Of a DNA stretch of 64,000 nt, positions 16,591-24,159 are shown one piece after another. Numbering within the stretch: position 1 is the first letter of the stretch; each line of letters starts with the position of its first letter. The DNA is taken from the IMG/VR virus record IMGVR_UViG_3300046507_000773, positions 1 to 64,000 of that record; one strand, given 5' to 3'. The notes beneath the pieces are model-generated. The model had not been told where the DNA came from. It saw only the letters and a program-made list of their open reading frames with translations, and did no database searches. This DNA is from a virus. A program made the position numbers and the translations under genes.

Positions 16591-17121
16591 ATGGCCTGGG
16601 AAGCAACACACGGGTATTCGAAGCACCCGCACTACAAGCGTTGGGATGACATGATCCAGCGCTGCTATAATTCGAAAGATGTAAAGTTCGAGCTCTACGG
16701 CGCTAAAGGCATTATTGTCGCCGCAATCTGGGATCGTCGTAATCCCTTAGGTGTAGGCAACTTCATCACCTGGCTCGAACAGCAATTGGCAAAGCGTCCC
16801 GAAGAAGAAAAGGACAAACCTTTCAAGGTCGCCCGCCGCAAGGTCACGGATATCTATTCGCCGGAAACTTGCTACATTACGACCAATGTGGATGCATGCC
16901 AAAAACGTAGTACCTGTATCCTCACTTTCGAAAAGGTAGTCGAACTTCGTCGCTTCAAGAAAGCAAACCCAAGCATGACTTTGATTGACATGTGCATCAA
17001 GTTCGGTATCACGCACAAGTACACTCTGAGCCGCTGCTTGAAAGGTATTTCGTGGCCCAATGTTGATTCGGTGGAACCGCCCATCGCTGATCTTGGGGGC
17101 AACGGGAAAAAGAAAGCATAA
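16591..17121 (+). CDS. HNH/AP2-like free-standing endonuclease candidate
   Basis: The 176-aa protein opens 'HGYSKHPHYKRWDDMIQRCY' with 'FELYGAKGIIVAAIWD', the pattern of phage HNH-type nucleases with an AP2-like N-terminal region (family: HGxSxxPxYxxWxxMxxRCYN...YGxxGIxVxxxW). 'YSPETCYITT' matches the family's YxPxNCRWxT block. The C-terminal ~45 residues ('LIDMCIKFGITHKYTLSRCL') look like a helix-turn-helix. Flanking 64-bp gap and own terminator suggest a mobile cassette. The catalytic His-Asn-His are not clearly placed, so it may be a degenerate or regulatory member. Confidence 0.65.
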   Translation: MAWEATHGYSKHPHYKRWDDMIQRCYNSKDVKFELYGAKGIIVAAIWDRRNPLGVGNFITWLEQQLAKRPEEEKDKPFKVARRKVTDIYSPETCYITTNVDACQKRSTCILTFEKVVELRRFKKANPSMTLIDMCIKFGITHKYTLSRCLKGISWPNVDSVEPPIADLGGNGKKKA

Positions 17122-17155
17122 GACGAGGGACTTCGGTCCCTCTTCTTTTTTTTTG
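17112..17155 (+). terminator. strong intrinsic terminator
   Basis: Stem GAGGGA/TCCCTC (17125-17142) with CTTCGG loop, then TTCTTTTTTTTT. Preceded by AAAGCATAAGA. Confidence 0.85.
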
Positions 17156-17210
17156 TTTCCGTGACAATGAATGATATGTGTTGTCAATTAAAAACACACC
17201 GCATTCGACA

Positions 17211-17226
17211 CCATATGTCGTAACCC
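17211..17226 (+). promoter_or_regulatory. variant CATATnnCG promoter-like element
   Basis: CCATATGTCG (17211-17220) directly followed by TAACCCA. Matches the promoter-like element in its CATAT core and in the downstream TAACCC also seen near 18202 and 26812. It precedes the Acb2/Tad1-like gene. Confidence 0.35.
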
Positions 17227-17284
17227 ACGAAGGATGCTCGAAAGCATCTCTAACCTAATTCTGCCCGCCAAACCAGGAATGCCC

Positions 17285-17665
17285 ATGTCCTCCGAACTTA
17301 ACCTCATTGATGTCAACTCCCCGCACCTCATCGAGGTCTCGGACGAGCAGGCGCGCCGTTTCGATGTCACGGGTTTCGACACCGCAAACAATCCGCACAA
17401 CGCCGATCGCCAGGGTTTTCAGGCCCGCTTCGGTCGCACCACCCTCGTCTTCCAAAGTCACGTACCCAAGGAAGGCGAAACTCCCGACGGCATTACCGAT
17501 GAAGTGCTGTTTGCCATCCTGGAAAAGCGTCTGGAGTCGTACAACTGCGTGATCGAGAAATGCCCGATCAACAGTGAAGCTTTGCTGCACCTGCAGCTGG
17601 CCCATGGCCTCATTCGTCAACGCACTTTGCGCGACGAAACGCTGGTCACTGGCCCCAAGTATTAA
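17285..17665 (+). CDS. Acb2/Tad1-like cyclic-nucleotide sponge (anti-CBASS/anti-Thoeris candidate)
   Basis: Proteins of this family are phage anti-defence sponges that bind cyclic oligonucleotides (Acb2) or gcADPR (Tad1). The 126-aa product ends in the family-type hairpin domain: 'LVFQSHVPKEG' (family FQxGPxxExG), 'GITDEVLFAILEKRLESYN' (GVTxExLLxIxxxRLxxFQ), 'CPINSEALLHLQLA' (C.ENxxALxxLxxA), 'LIRQRTLRDETLVTG' (LxxRTxxRxxRGVxGT). Start 17285 is preferred (AGGA 6 nt upstream); ATG 17279 and 17234 are possible. It stands as a short unit behind a promoter-like element and before a terminator, as expected for an early anti-defence gene. Assignment is from pattern memory; ligand unknown. Confidence 0.6.
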   Translation: MSSELNLIDVNSPHLIEVSDEQARRFDVTGFDTANNPHNADRQGFQARFGRTTLVFQSHVPKEGETPDGITDEVLFAILEKRLESYNCVIEKCPINSEALLHLQLAHGLIRQRTLRDETLVTGPKY

Positions 17666-17695
17666 TCGTAAGTAAGAACTACCTTTCCAATAATT

Positions 17696-17731
17696 ACTCC
17701 TCACTCTAATGGAGTGAGGAGTTTTATGCCC
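17696..17731 (+). terminator. terminator after the Acb2/Tad1-like gene
   Basis: Near-perfect 11-bp stem ACTCCTCACTC / GAGTGAGGAGT with a short loop, followed by TTTTATGCCC. Confidence 0.8.
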
Positions 17732-17748
17732 ACTTGAAGGAATTATCA

Positions 17749-18168
17749 ATGAATCAACTCGAACGCCCAATCGTCATCAAACACTTTGTGACGGAAGAAC
17801 AGCCCTTTAACATGATGCAGAAAGCTGCCATGATGGAAGTCGGCAACATGCTGACCAAGTTCATCAAGAAAGCTTGGGCTGAAGGTTTTTACTTCACCGT
17901 TACGCCGTTCCGTGACCACGTCAAGGGCGTCATGATCTACCACGGCTTGCGTGCCTACGTCCTCAAACCTGTCGTTGGCGTAGCGAAGTTCAAGCAAGCA
18001 GAACGCATCCAACAACTGGGGAAAGACCTGCACCACTATCTGCAAACGGCAGTGCAATTCAACCTGATCGTTGAGATCGAATCGGACACCAGCCAAGTCT
18101 ACTTCCGCCACGTAGACCGTCCGATTGTGATTCACTTCCGTTCGTCGACCGCGATCAAGCCCGACTGA
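17749..18168 (+). CDS. hypothetical protein, 139 aa
   Basis: Start ATG 17749 has GAAGGAA upstream. An alpha/beta protein with a helical segment ('QKAAMMEVGNMLTKFIKKA') and beta strands at the C-terminus ('VYFRHVDRPIVIHFR'). No recognised family. It is followed by a promoter-like element before the next gene. Confidence 0.75.
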   Translation: MNQLERPIVIKHFVTEEQPFNMMQKAAMMEVGNMLTKFIKKAWAEGFYFTVTPFRDHVKGVMIYHGLRAYVLKPVVGVAKFKQAERIQQLGKDLHHYLQTAVQFNLIVEIESDTSQVYFRHVDRPIVIHFRSSTAIKPD

Positions 18169-18181
18169 AAAGAAATTTGGG

Positions 18182-18206
18182 CACATATCACGTTGGTGTA
18201 GTAACC
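18182..18206 (+). promoter_or_regulatory. CACATATCACG element (probable phage promoter)
   Basis: Exact CACATATCACG at 18182-18192 followed after 6 bp by TAGTAACCCA. Lies 48 bp before the ATG at 18240, in a 71-bp intergenic region. Confidence 0.6.
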
Positions 18207-18239
18207 CAAATAAAAGAAACTTTGAAAGGAAATGCCGCA

Positions 18240-18887
18240 ATGAACCGCAATGATAAGTTCAACATCGAGATCGGAAATCTCAACTACAAGCCTGTCGGTA
18301 CGAGCTTTCTGAACGAACACATCTGGTCGCGTCAGAACCCGGCCTTCGGTCCGATGCACGTTCTCGTCGTCGGCTACCTGGCTGACATGCAAGGTCACCC
18401 GATCCTGCAAACCGGCTACGGCGCCTACGTCAATGATAACCAGCACAGCGAAACGATGTCGCTGTCGTTCGGCGACATGAAGATTCTCCAGGTGGAGTTC
18501 TTCGAAGATCCGAACCTGGCTGTCGATACGACCGGCGCCCACGTGATGGCACTGAACGACATCCTCGCACTCTTCGACGAGTTCGCACTCTCCCACAAGA
18601 ACGTGATGTACGCTAACGACACCCGTGAATTCACGGCGCAGACCATCACCTTCCCGGTGCGTCACCTGCTGCGTACCTTCTTGCAAGCCGCCGAAAAGCA
18701 AGAAGCGAAGAATTGCGTGTCGGTCTACCGCGAGATCAACCGCACGATCTTCGAAGTGAGCGTGCTGCCGCAAGAAGGCGGCCTGGCTGTTCGCTTCCAA
18801 CTGGTGGCGCCGCCGACTGACCGGGAAGCGCCGGAACAAGAAGCACCGGAGCAGGAACCGAAGCCGATCGAAACTGAAACCGAGTAA
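18240..18887 (+). CDS. hypothetical protein, 215 aa, with acidic PEQEA tail
   Basis: Start ATG 18240 lies 9 nt after AAAGGA. A mixed alpha/beta body is followed by a C-terminal tail with two copies of 'EAPEQ' and many Glu/Pro, likely unstructured. Strong codon bias suggests high expression, as for the downstream Nudix-like gene with which it probably forms an operon (25-bp gap). Function unknown. Confidence 0.78.
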   Translation: MNRNDKFNIEIGNLNYKPVGTSFLNEHIWSRQNPAFGPMHVLVVGYLADMQGHPILQTGYGAYVNDNQHSETMSLSFGDMKILQVEFFEDPNLAVDTTGAHVMALNDILALFDEFALSHKNVMYANDTREFTAQTITFPVRHLLRTFLQAAEKQEAKNCVSVYREINRTIFEVSVLPQEGGLAVRFQLVAPPTDREAPEQEAPEQEPKPIETETE

Positions 18888-18912
18888 TTACCCACAGCCT
18901 GAAAGGAACCCC

Positions 18913-20583
18913 GTGAACACCGCAACCCAACCTAATCAGTTCCCGCCCAAGCATCCCCAGTTTATTCTGGCCGCTGACAAGTCCTTCTTCGAAGACTTCC
19001 GTTTCGGTCAGAACAAGGACCAGCGCCTGGGCGAAGGCATTACCCGTGTCGAGGCGATCAGCTTCTACCAGGGCATTGCCGGCCACACCGTCCTGCGTCG
19101 CCGCTACGAACTGGACCTGGCCACCACCACCCTGCCGTACCGCCAATACCTGCCGTACGACGTGTTCGGCCGCATGAACCGCCAGTTCAAGCGCGAGTAC
19201 TTCGCCTATCGTCGCACCCCGCAAGCTGGCGAATCGGAACTGCATGGCAAAGTATCGGTCGGCATCGGCGGCCACATCGATGGTCATCGTACCTTCTTCA
19301 GTGAAGTCGGCGCCCTGGACCTGTTCAACACCGTCGCTGGCTCGGCTCTGGCTGAACGCGTGGAAGAACTGAAGGTCTACAAGAAGCAAGGACCGGAAAC
19401 CCTGGAACTGACCGGCGGCGAGAAAGCCCAGCAGCTGGCCATGTGGGCCAAGCCGAACCCGAACGTCAACATCCTGGTCGACAACGGCGACAACGTCGGC
19501 CAGCGCCACTTCGCCATCGTCAACTTCATCAACGTGCCGGAGGAATACGAACTGGACATCGCTGAAGAAGAACTGGAAGCCCTGGGCTTCTTGACTTACG
19601 ATGAACTGACGAGCAAGAACGCCGACGGCTCGGCCAAGTACAACCTCGAAGGCTGGACCAAGATCTGCCTGGAATACTTCGAGAAGGGTGCTTCCGGCAA
19701 GACCGGCGTGCAAGCCGACATGACCGACATCCAGCGCGGCCTGCAAGCCCAGCAACTGTCCTCAGCCACCAAGCAAGACCAGCAAGCGGCAATCGAAGCG
19801 CGTCGCGAACGTGCGGACAAGATCCGTACCGGCAGCTACGATGGTGAAGGCGAAGCCATCGGTCGCGACCAGATCGAGCAGCAAGCCCACGCAATGGGCG
19901 TCGATAGCCATACCGCCCTGACCGACAATCCGAACGTCGGCGAAGATGGTGTCGTGAAACCCTACGTGGATGTCCAGGACGCGGGCGTCGCTACCCGTAC
20001 CGTTCCGGCCAGCAACAACGTACCGGTCGGCGACAATCGCGCTGTGACAGCAGCGCAAGTCATCCAGGGCGACACGGGGGCAACCAAGCAGTTCGAAGAA
20101 GCCGTGAGCACGCCGATTCCGGCAACGGGTGAACTGGGTGCCAATCCGGAAAACCAGCCTGGCGGCGCCGGTTCGCTCACGCTGGAAGGTCACGGTGAAG
20201 AAGTCGATACCGGCCAAGGTCAATCGAACGAACCGCACGGCGGCTGGCTGAATCACCAGCAGGCAGGCCAAGTGGCGGACGCGCTGACGGCAAGCAACAC
20301 CGAAGACTTCAAGGATGGTGTCAACACCTTGCTGCCCTCGACCGGCGACCTGGTGCCCGATCCTGCCCATCAACCGGGTGGTTCGGGTTCCCTGACCCTG
20401 CACAACGAAGACGCTGACAAAGCAACTTCGAACATGCCGGGCCAGATCAACACCGAAGCAAACAAGTCCGACACGCCGCAGACTGGCCTGCCGGTGCAAG
20501 ACCCGCTGGTCGACAATGATCCGAACAAGGAACTGATCACCGATCCTTCGACGATCCCGACGAGCGACAAACCGGCCGAGTAA
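18913..20583 (+). CDS. Nudix-like protein with disordered repeat-containing C-terminal half
   Basis: Residues ~1-260 resemble Nudix hydrolases of the type with 'SVGIGGHIDGH' (family GxGGHI), a degenerate Nudix box ('ALAERVEELK', versus RExxEExG: Glu-x-x-Glu-Glu kept, Arg shifted), and the strand 'NVGQRHFAIVNFINV' (family VGxVHxGxxF) with 'ALGFLTYDELTSK'. Residues ~280-556 are Gln/Pro/Asp-rich and contain two copies of a block with core 'QPGGxGSLTL' (in 'ENQPGGAGSLTLEG' and 'AHQPGGSGSLTLHN'). Codon use is strongly biased (GC-rich, CTG). Whether the Nudix domain is active is doubtful from the altered box; RNA 5'-end, NAD or nucleotide cleavage are family possibilities. GTG start. Confidence 0.65.
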   Translation: MNTATQPNQFPPKHPQFILAADKSFFEDFRFGQNKDQRLGEGITRVEAISFYQGIAGHTVLRRRYELDLATTTLPYRQYLPYDVFGRMNRQFKREYFAYRRTPQAGESELHGKVSVGIGGHIDGHRTFFSEVGALDLFNTVAGSALAERVEELKVYKKQGPETLELTGGEKAQQLAMWAKPNPNVNILVDNGDNVGQRHFAIVNFINVPEEYELDIAEEELEALGFLTYDELTSKNADGSAKYNLEGWTKICLEYFEKGASGKTGVQADMTDIQRGLQAQQLSSATKQDQQAAIEARRERADKIRTGSYDGEGEAIGRDQIEQQAHAMGVDSHTALTDNPNVGEDGVVKPYVDVQDAGVATRTVPASNNVPVGDNRAVTAAQVIQGDTGATKQFEEAVSTPIPATGELGANPENQPGGAGSLTLEGHGEEVDTGQGQSNEPHGGWLNHQQAGQVADALTASNTEDFKDGVNTLLPSTGDLVPDPAHQPGGSGSLTLHNEDADKATSNMPGQINTEANKSDTPQTGLPVQDPLVDNDPNKELITDPSTIPTSDKPAE

Positions 20584-20590
20584 TTCGGCA

Positions 20591-20625
20591 CAGCCCCACT
20601 TCCATTTCGGGAGTGGGGCGTATGA
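20591..20625 (+). terminator. hairpin after the Nudix-like gene
   Basis: Stem GCCCCACT (20593-20600) / AGTGGGGC (20612-20619), followed by GTATGAACG rather than a T-run; upstream CGGCACAG. Resembles the other terminators but without T-tract. Confidence 0.55.
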
Positions 20626-20702
20626 ACGTATTAAGGATAGGTAACATGGTGCAAAACAAGAAGACTGCCTTTGAAGAAGGAGTCAAAAACTAGGGAAAGA
20701 AA

Positions 20703-21044
20703 ATGAATGCGCGTGTGATTTCGAACCGATGCAAGATCGCAACTAGCGGCTACCTATTAGAAGGCTTTCATGATGATCCAGACATCTTGGAAGGTGGTAC
20801 CGTGACTATCAGTAATCTGCTACATCTGGATGGCAGTCCTGTGACGATTGATTTGCCCCGATTCGAATTAGCACCCGAACAAAAGGAAGAAATCGGCCGT
20901 TGGTTTCTTCTCACGTTAAAGCGTTCTGATTTGAAAAATCCCTTCGAACATTATTTCAACGGATTCCGTGTTTCCACTACGGTCTTAACGACGCCGCGAG
21001 TTGTTGAGAAACCGTGGAGACTTTACGACGTAAGCATTAACTGA
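20703..21044 (+). CDS. hypothetical protein, 113 aa
   Basis: Ordinary (not strongly biased) codons. Beta-rich N-terminal half and a helix 'EQKEEIGRWFLLTLKR'. Preceded by a possible 15-codon mini-frame at 20646. Not recognised. Confidence 0.65.
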   Translation: MNARVISNRCKIATSGYLLEGFHDDPDILEGGTVTISNLLHLDGSPVTIDLPRFELAPEQKEEIGRWFLLTLKRSDLKNPFEHYFNGFRVSTTVLTTPRVVEKPWRLYDVSIN

Positions 21045-21056
21045 AAGGAAAGTGTC

Positions 21057-22400
21057 GTGAGTAATGACAATGTTTTGGGTACCAATAAAAAGCTGGAACT
21101 GTGGCGCAGTCGTTTGATCGATCTGCTGAAAGATGCAGCGGCCGATGACGTGTTTCTGTCGATGTCCACCGTCGCGGAAGGTCAACCCATCACCTATCCG
21201 TTTGACCGCGCCGCAGTTCAGGCGATGAGTGAAGACGGCCAGTGCAGCTACGAATCGATTTCCTTGCTCGATCAGGAACCGGTTGTCATCGACGAGGAAC
21301 GTGCAGTGGTTGCCAATGTTTTCGTGGTGGCCACGGAAATGCAGAAGTTCGAGAACAAAGAGCGCGTACCCCTGGACCGTGAAGAACTGCACGCCAAGCC
21401 GTCGATAAATGTGATGGTGTACTCGACCGGCACCGGTACTGGCGTCGCTTACGTGACCCACCAGATCGCCGAGTTCCTCTCGTACCGCGGCTGGGACGAA
21501 GTGTATCTGCACGCCACCCACACCATCGACGCCGTTCGCACCATGATGAAGAGCGGCAGTGGTCCGTACACCCATCCCCGCAAAGGCGATGATTCGGCAA
21601 CCTGGGACATCCCGATTACGGTCGCGATGGACGAAGGTGCCAAGAACGAGAACCGAGACCTGCACGAAGTCGTGGTGCGTGAAGCAGTACCGGAATGGCT
21701 CAATGACATCATGCCGGGCTCGCATGCTGATGCAGTCCAGCAGGTCAACGGCCGCTTCCAAACCGACGGACACTTCGGCAAGGAAGCGGTGATCTTCAAC
21801 ATGAATCCGGGCGAACCGTTCTTCATCGTCTTGGGTCGTGATCCGCAAGCGCCGTACCTGGTCGAGCAGTGGGCAACTGACCGCCAACAGATCGAACCGG
21901 AAGATCCGAAGATCCTCAATGCACTGAACATCGCTTCCATGATGCGTCAGTACAAAGACGATAATCCGACGATCGGCATGCCCAAGCTGAAGTTCGAGCA
22001 GTACCTGGAAAAAGAACTGATCATTATCCCGAACCGTGAAAAGCCGTACACGGAAGAAGAGATCCTGATCATGGTGCAAGAAGTTTTGCATCGTGCAGTT
22101 CTGTCGGGGGTGAACGTGCACATCCAGCACAACACGGCGATCATCCACCTGGCCGTCGAAAACGCAGTCGAGCAGCAACTGGCAAACGTCAGCAAGCTCT
22201 CGGCCGCAGCTGGCAAGGATGTGCTCATCATCATCTACGAAGAGGACATGCCGGTGAAAGCCTGGGGGAGCCATGACCTTCTGTATTCGCACTTCGGTAA
22301 GGACGTGGCCGACAAGATCACGTACTACCGTCCTGGTGAATACGAGGACATGCGGGCAGCGGATGAACTGATCGTACCGGATGCTCCGGCTACGCATTAA
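21057..22400 (+). CDS. 447-aa protein with P-loop-like and repeat-type alpha/beta units
   Basis: GTG start with GAAAGGAAAG upstream. Residues 117-195 ('INVMVYSTGTGTG', helix, 'GWDEVYLHATH' ... 'WDIPITVAMDE') match the beta-alpha-beta plus closing-strand pattern of the decayed P-loop family encoded at 55237-59367. Here the loop reads STGTGTG without Lys. The C-terminal part ('NTAIIHLAV', helix, 'KDVLIIIYEED') resembles one unit of the four-repeat protein at 3751. GC-rich biased codons. The combination links two otherwise separate unknown families of this phage. Enzymatic function not apparent. Confidence 0.7.
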   Translation: MSNDNVLGTNKKLELWRSRLIDLLKDAAADDVFLSMSTVAEGQPITYPFDRAAVQAMSEDGQCSYESISLLDQEPVVIDEERAVVANVFVVATEMQKFENKERVPLDREELHAKPSINVMVYSTGTGTGVAYVTHQIAEFLSYRGWDEVYLHATHTIDAVRTMMKSGSGPYTHPRKGDDSATWDIPITVAMDEGAKNENRDLHEVVVREAVPEWLNDIMPGSHADAVQQVNGRFQTDGHFGKEAVIFNMNPGEPFFIVLGRDPQAPYLVEQWATDRQQIEPEDPKILNALNIASMMRQYKDDNPTIGMPKLKFEQYLEKELIIIPNREKPYTEEEILIMVQEVLHRAVLSGVNVHIQHNTAIIHLAVENAVEQQLANVSKLSAAAGKDVLIIIYEEDMPVKAWGSHDLLYSHFGKDVADKITYYRPGEYEDMRAADELIVPDAPATH

Positions 22401-22626
22401 TTTTTCATCGTTGTACCTATTGTTATGTACGAGAATGTCGCTATCCTTCGTCGTTGGAGGTGGTTGCTATCTAGTGCTCCTAATCCAGACCTGATCCGTC
22501 TGAAGAGCCGTTAAAGTCGGCAGCGGTTTCCTTAAAGATATCGCTTGGGCTTGGACCCACGAAAGTTGGGGGAGGTACGCCATTACTTCCCCCTTCTAAC
22601 GGACATTTTTCTAAAGGAGAATCGAA
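22401..22626. other. 226-bp intergenic leader
   Basis: No coding frame supported. It contains a hairpin with GGGGGAGGT (22568) / ACTTCCCCC ending about 30 bp before the next GTG, and no match to the CACATATCACG element. It may be the 5' leader of the 62-aa gene. Confidence 0.4.
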
Positions 22627-22815
22627 GTGGCCGAAGATGCAAAGAAGGAAAAGAAACTGTTTGAAGGTCGACAGGCTGACACAGTTCAACGCGGCGTGTG
22701 TGCCAACCTGGCAAACATGCGTGCCAAAGATATCGTGATTGCACTCTCCATCGCACGGGAGCACAATCCAGAAGTACAAAAGGCGCTCGACGAAATTTCT
22801 GCAGTCAAGCGCTAA
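22627..22815 (+). CDS. small basic protein, 62 aa
   Basis: GTG start with AAAGGAG 9 nt upstream. The protein is helical: Lys-rich N-terminus ('EDAKKEKKLFEGR'), then 'AKDIVIALSIAREHNP'. Together with the following structured non-coding stretch it forms an isolated unit between two intergenic regions. Not recognised. Confidence 0.65.
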   Translation: MAEDAKKEKKLFEGRQADTVQRGVCANLANMRAKDIVIALSIAREHNPEVQKALDEISAVKR

Positions 22816-23098
22816 CAGTCTTTGAAGTTGAGAGTTGAGCCGTACGGGTGCCCTTCCCCGCACTGGAGCCTCTTAATGGAAGAGAGTCTCACTCGTTTTC
22901 TCTAAGGTGCTGGCTTCCTTGCGGCGGTCGCTGGTAACTTGGCCTGAAAGGTCTCCTTTCCCTCCCCCAGGTCCTAGATGAGAAGACGAGTGCCCATGCT
23001 CACGGCCCAACCGTGAGAGAGACAGGGAGGTAACTTGGATAACTCCCACCTATAACCAATGGGTCCCTCGGTCTTCGGATCGAGGGGTCTTTATGCCG
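22816..23098 (+). ncRNA. structured RNA candidate with terminal hairpin
   Basis: About 280 bp with no supported frame but several compact hairpins: CTCTT/AAGAG near 22870-22885, GGCC-TGAAA-GGTC near 22941-22953, a perfect CTCACGG/CCGTGAG (about 23000-23018), GGGAG/CTCCC (about 23025-23047), and a terminator stem CCCTCGGTC/GATCGAGGG with TTCG loop followed by TCTTTATGCCG. No tRNA-like T-arm (GTTCGA) or CCA end seen. It could be a stable small RNA or a long structured 3' UTR of the 62-aa gene. Confidence 0.45.
23075..23098 (+). terminator. terminator of the structured region
   Basis: 9-bp stem CCCTCGGTC / GATCGAGGG closed by TTCG, followed by GTCTTTATGCCG. Confidence 0.75.
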
Positions 23099-23109
23099 AA
23101 TTTTTTTGT

Positions 23110-23152
23110 TTGCAGCATAAAAACCCCCACCAGACGGTGGGGGAATATGCCG
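23110..23152 (-). terminator. terminator serving the - strand
   Basis: Stem CCCCCACC (23124-23131) / GGTGGGGG (23136-23143). On the - strand it is followed by TTTTTATGCTGC, a proper T-tract. On the + strand it is followed only by AATATGCCG. It is the natural end of the - strand transcript of the DUF6527-like gene, which would run antisense through the gene at 23222. Confidence 0.65.
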
Positions 23153-23184
23153 TACATTTACAAGATGCGTTTTATACCAGGCAT

Positions 23185-23194
23185 CCATATCACT
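23185..23194 (+). promoter_or_regulatory. CATATCAC promoter-like element
   Basis: CCATATCACT lies 28 bp before the ATG at 23222, in a 70-bp gap after a terminator. It is embedded in a CATCC/GGATG dyad. Confidence 0.45.
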
Positions 23195-23221
23195 TGGATG
23201 TGGCAAAGGAAAGAACAGCAG

Positions 23222-23707
23222 ATGACTAACACAAAAAACTATCCACCTATGGTGGTGCTCGAACTTGAGCGTACGTTCCCGTGGTTGCTGGACATTGCGG
23301 CAGACTTAGAAGGTCAGTGCACCGTTGATGAGTTGCTCAATCATCTCTTTGAATTTCTGCGAGATGAGATCAACATTACGGATGCTACCAAAATGCTCAG
23401 ACTGGGATATCGTTTCCCAGAGCACGGCGAGAACGAGGAAGAGCAAAAGAAAAAGGATGAAGAGCAGATCAAAACGTTTGTCAACGTACTGCGTGAAATC
23501 AAAGATGCGCTTGTCAGAGCACAAGTCATCACGGCGTTCGAGACGACGCCTTATCGTTTCCACCGAGCTTTTGGTAATGGCTCCATAGTGCTTGTGCGTG
23601 CTGACCTAGCACCACTCAAGGGGAAGCTTATGGAAACGCCACCACGGCCCGTAGAAAGGGTGTGGGAGACTACATTTGGTCGAGATATGGAGTATCGGAT
23701 TGCTTAG
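23222..23707 (+). CDS. hypothetical protein, 161 aa
   Basis: ATG 23222 is chosen because AAAGGAAAG precedes it and a promoter-like element and hairpin lie just upstream. Helical, acidic protein with a Glu/Lys-rich segment around residues 70-85 (likely a coiled coil) and a basic C-terminal part. It converges with the - strand DUF6527-like gene, their ends overlapping by 38 bp. Not recognised. Confidence 0.65.
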   Translation: MTNTKNYPPMVVLELERTFPWLLDIAADLEGQCTVDELLNHLFEFLRDEINITDATKMLRLGYRFPEHGENEEEQKKKDEEQIKTFVNVLREIKDALVRAQVITAFETTPYRFHRAFGNGSIVLVRADLAPLKGKLMETPPRPVERVWETTFGRDMEYRIA

Positions 23708-23984
23708 GGATGTTGGGGAGTTCCGCGTCCCAGTTACCCAAGAGATGATGGCAATCGGCGGCAAACTTAATGATGCCGTTTGTCACAGTGTAGTGGCAAA
23801 GTGCTGACGGGCGAAGTGCTGGTTCAAACGTCGGCGCATCTACACTACCATTCCAATTCCACATCTGACCGAAGTGGTTGGGACGGTTAATAAAGACTGG
23901 ATGATATCTGTCGCAAGCAGGACACCAGTGGAGCAGCAAATCGTCGCCGACTTGATGCAGCTTACTTGAAAGTGCGCGAATCAT
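23670..23984 (-). CDS. DUF6527-like zinc-binding protein
   Basis: A 104-aa reading from ATG 23984 (GAGG 8 nt upstream) contains 'HWCPACDRYHPVF', 'WNWNGSVDAPTFEPAL', 'ALCHYTVTNGIIKFAADCHH' and 'GNWDAELPNIP'. This is the pattern of DUF6527 proteins frequent in phages (CPxCxxxH, W-W-N-G, PTFxPS, CHxxxxxGxIxF, LP). The Cys/His set suggests a metal site. It is one of only three - strand genes in the window and overlaps the 3' end of its + strand neighbour. Function of the family is unknown to me. Confidence 0.75.
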   Translation of the reverse strand: MIRALSSKLHQVGDDLLLHWCPACDRYHPVFINRPNHFGQMWNWNGSVDAPTFEPALRPSALCHYTVTNGIIKFAADCHHLLGNWDAELPNIPKQSDTPYLDQM

Positions 23985-24057
23985 GGAGTGGCCTCGATGG
24001 AGGTAATACAGCTGTTGGGGATAGAGCACCGATCTCCTTTTAAAAGAATTTTGACGA

Positions 24058-24084
24058 CATATCACGACAGTGTCAAGTAAGTAG
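24058..24084 (+). promoter_or_regulatory. CATATCACG element (probable phage promoter)
   Basis: ACATATCACG at 24057-24066, followed by AAGTAGTAAAACCCC, about 95 bp before the ATG at 24160, in the divergent gap between the DUF6527-like gene and the next + gene. Confidence 0.5.
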
Positions 24085-24159
24085 TAAAACCCCTGACCAA
24101 TTACAAGAGGGATATATTCCCCCTCCATAGAATTTGAACAAAAAGTTGAAGATTTCTCG

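Noticed and set aside
20646-20693. 15-codon frame with its own ribosome site
   Set aside because: Too short to support as a gene without expression or conservation data; may be a leader peptide.
22816-23098. tRNA gene in the structured stretch
   Set aside because: No GTTCGA-type T-arm, no 7-bp acceptor stem and no CCA end could be matched on either strand.
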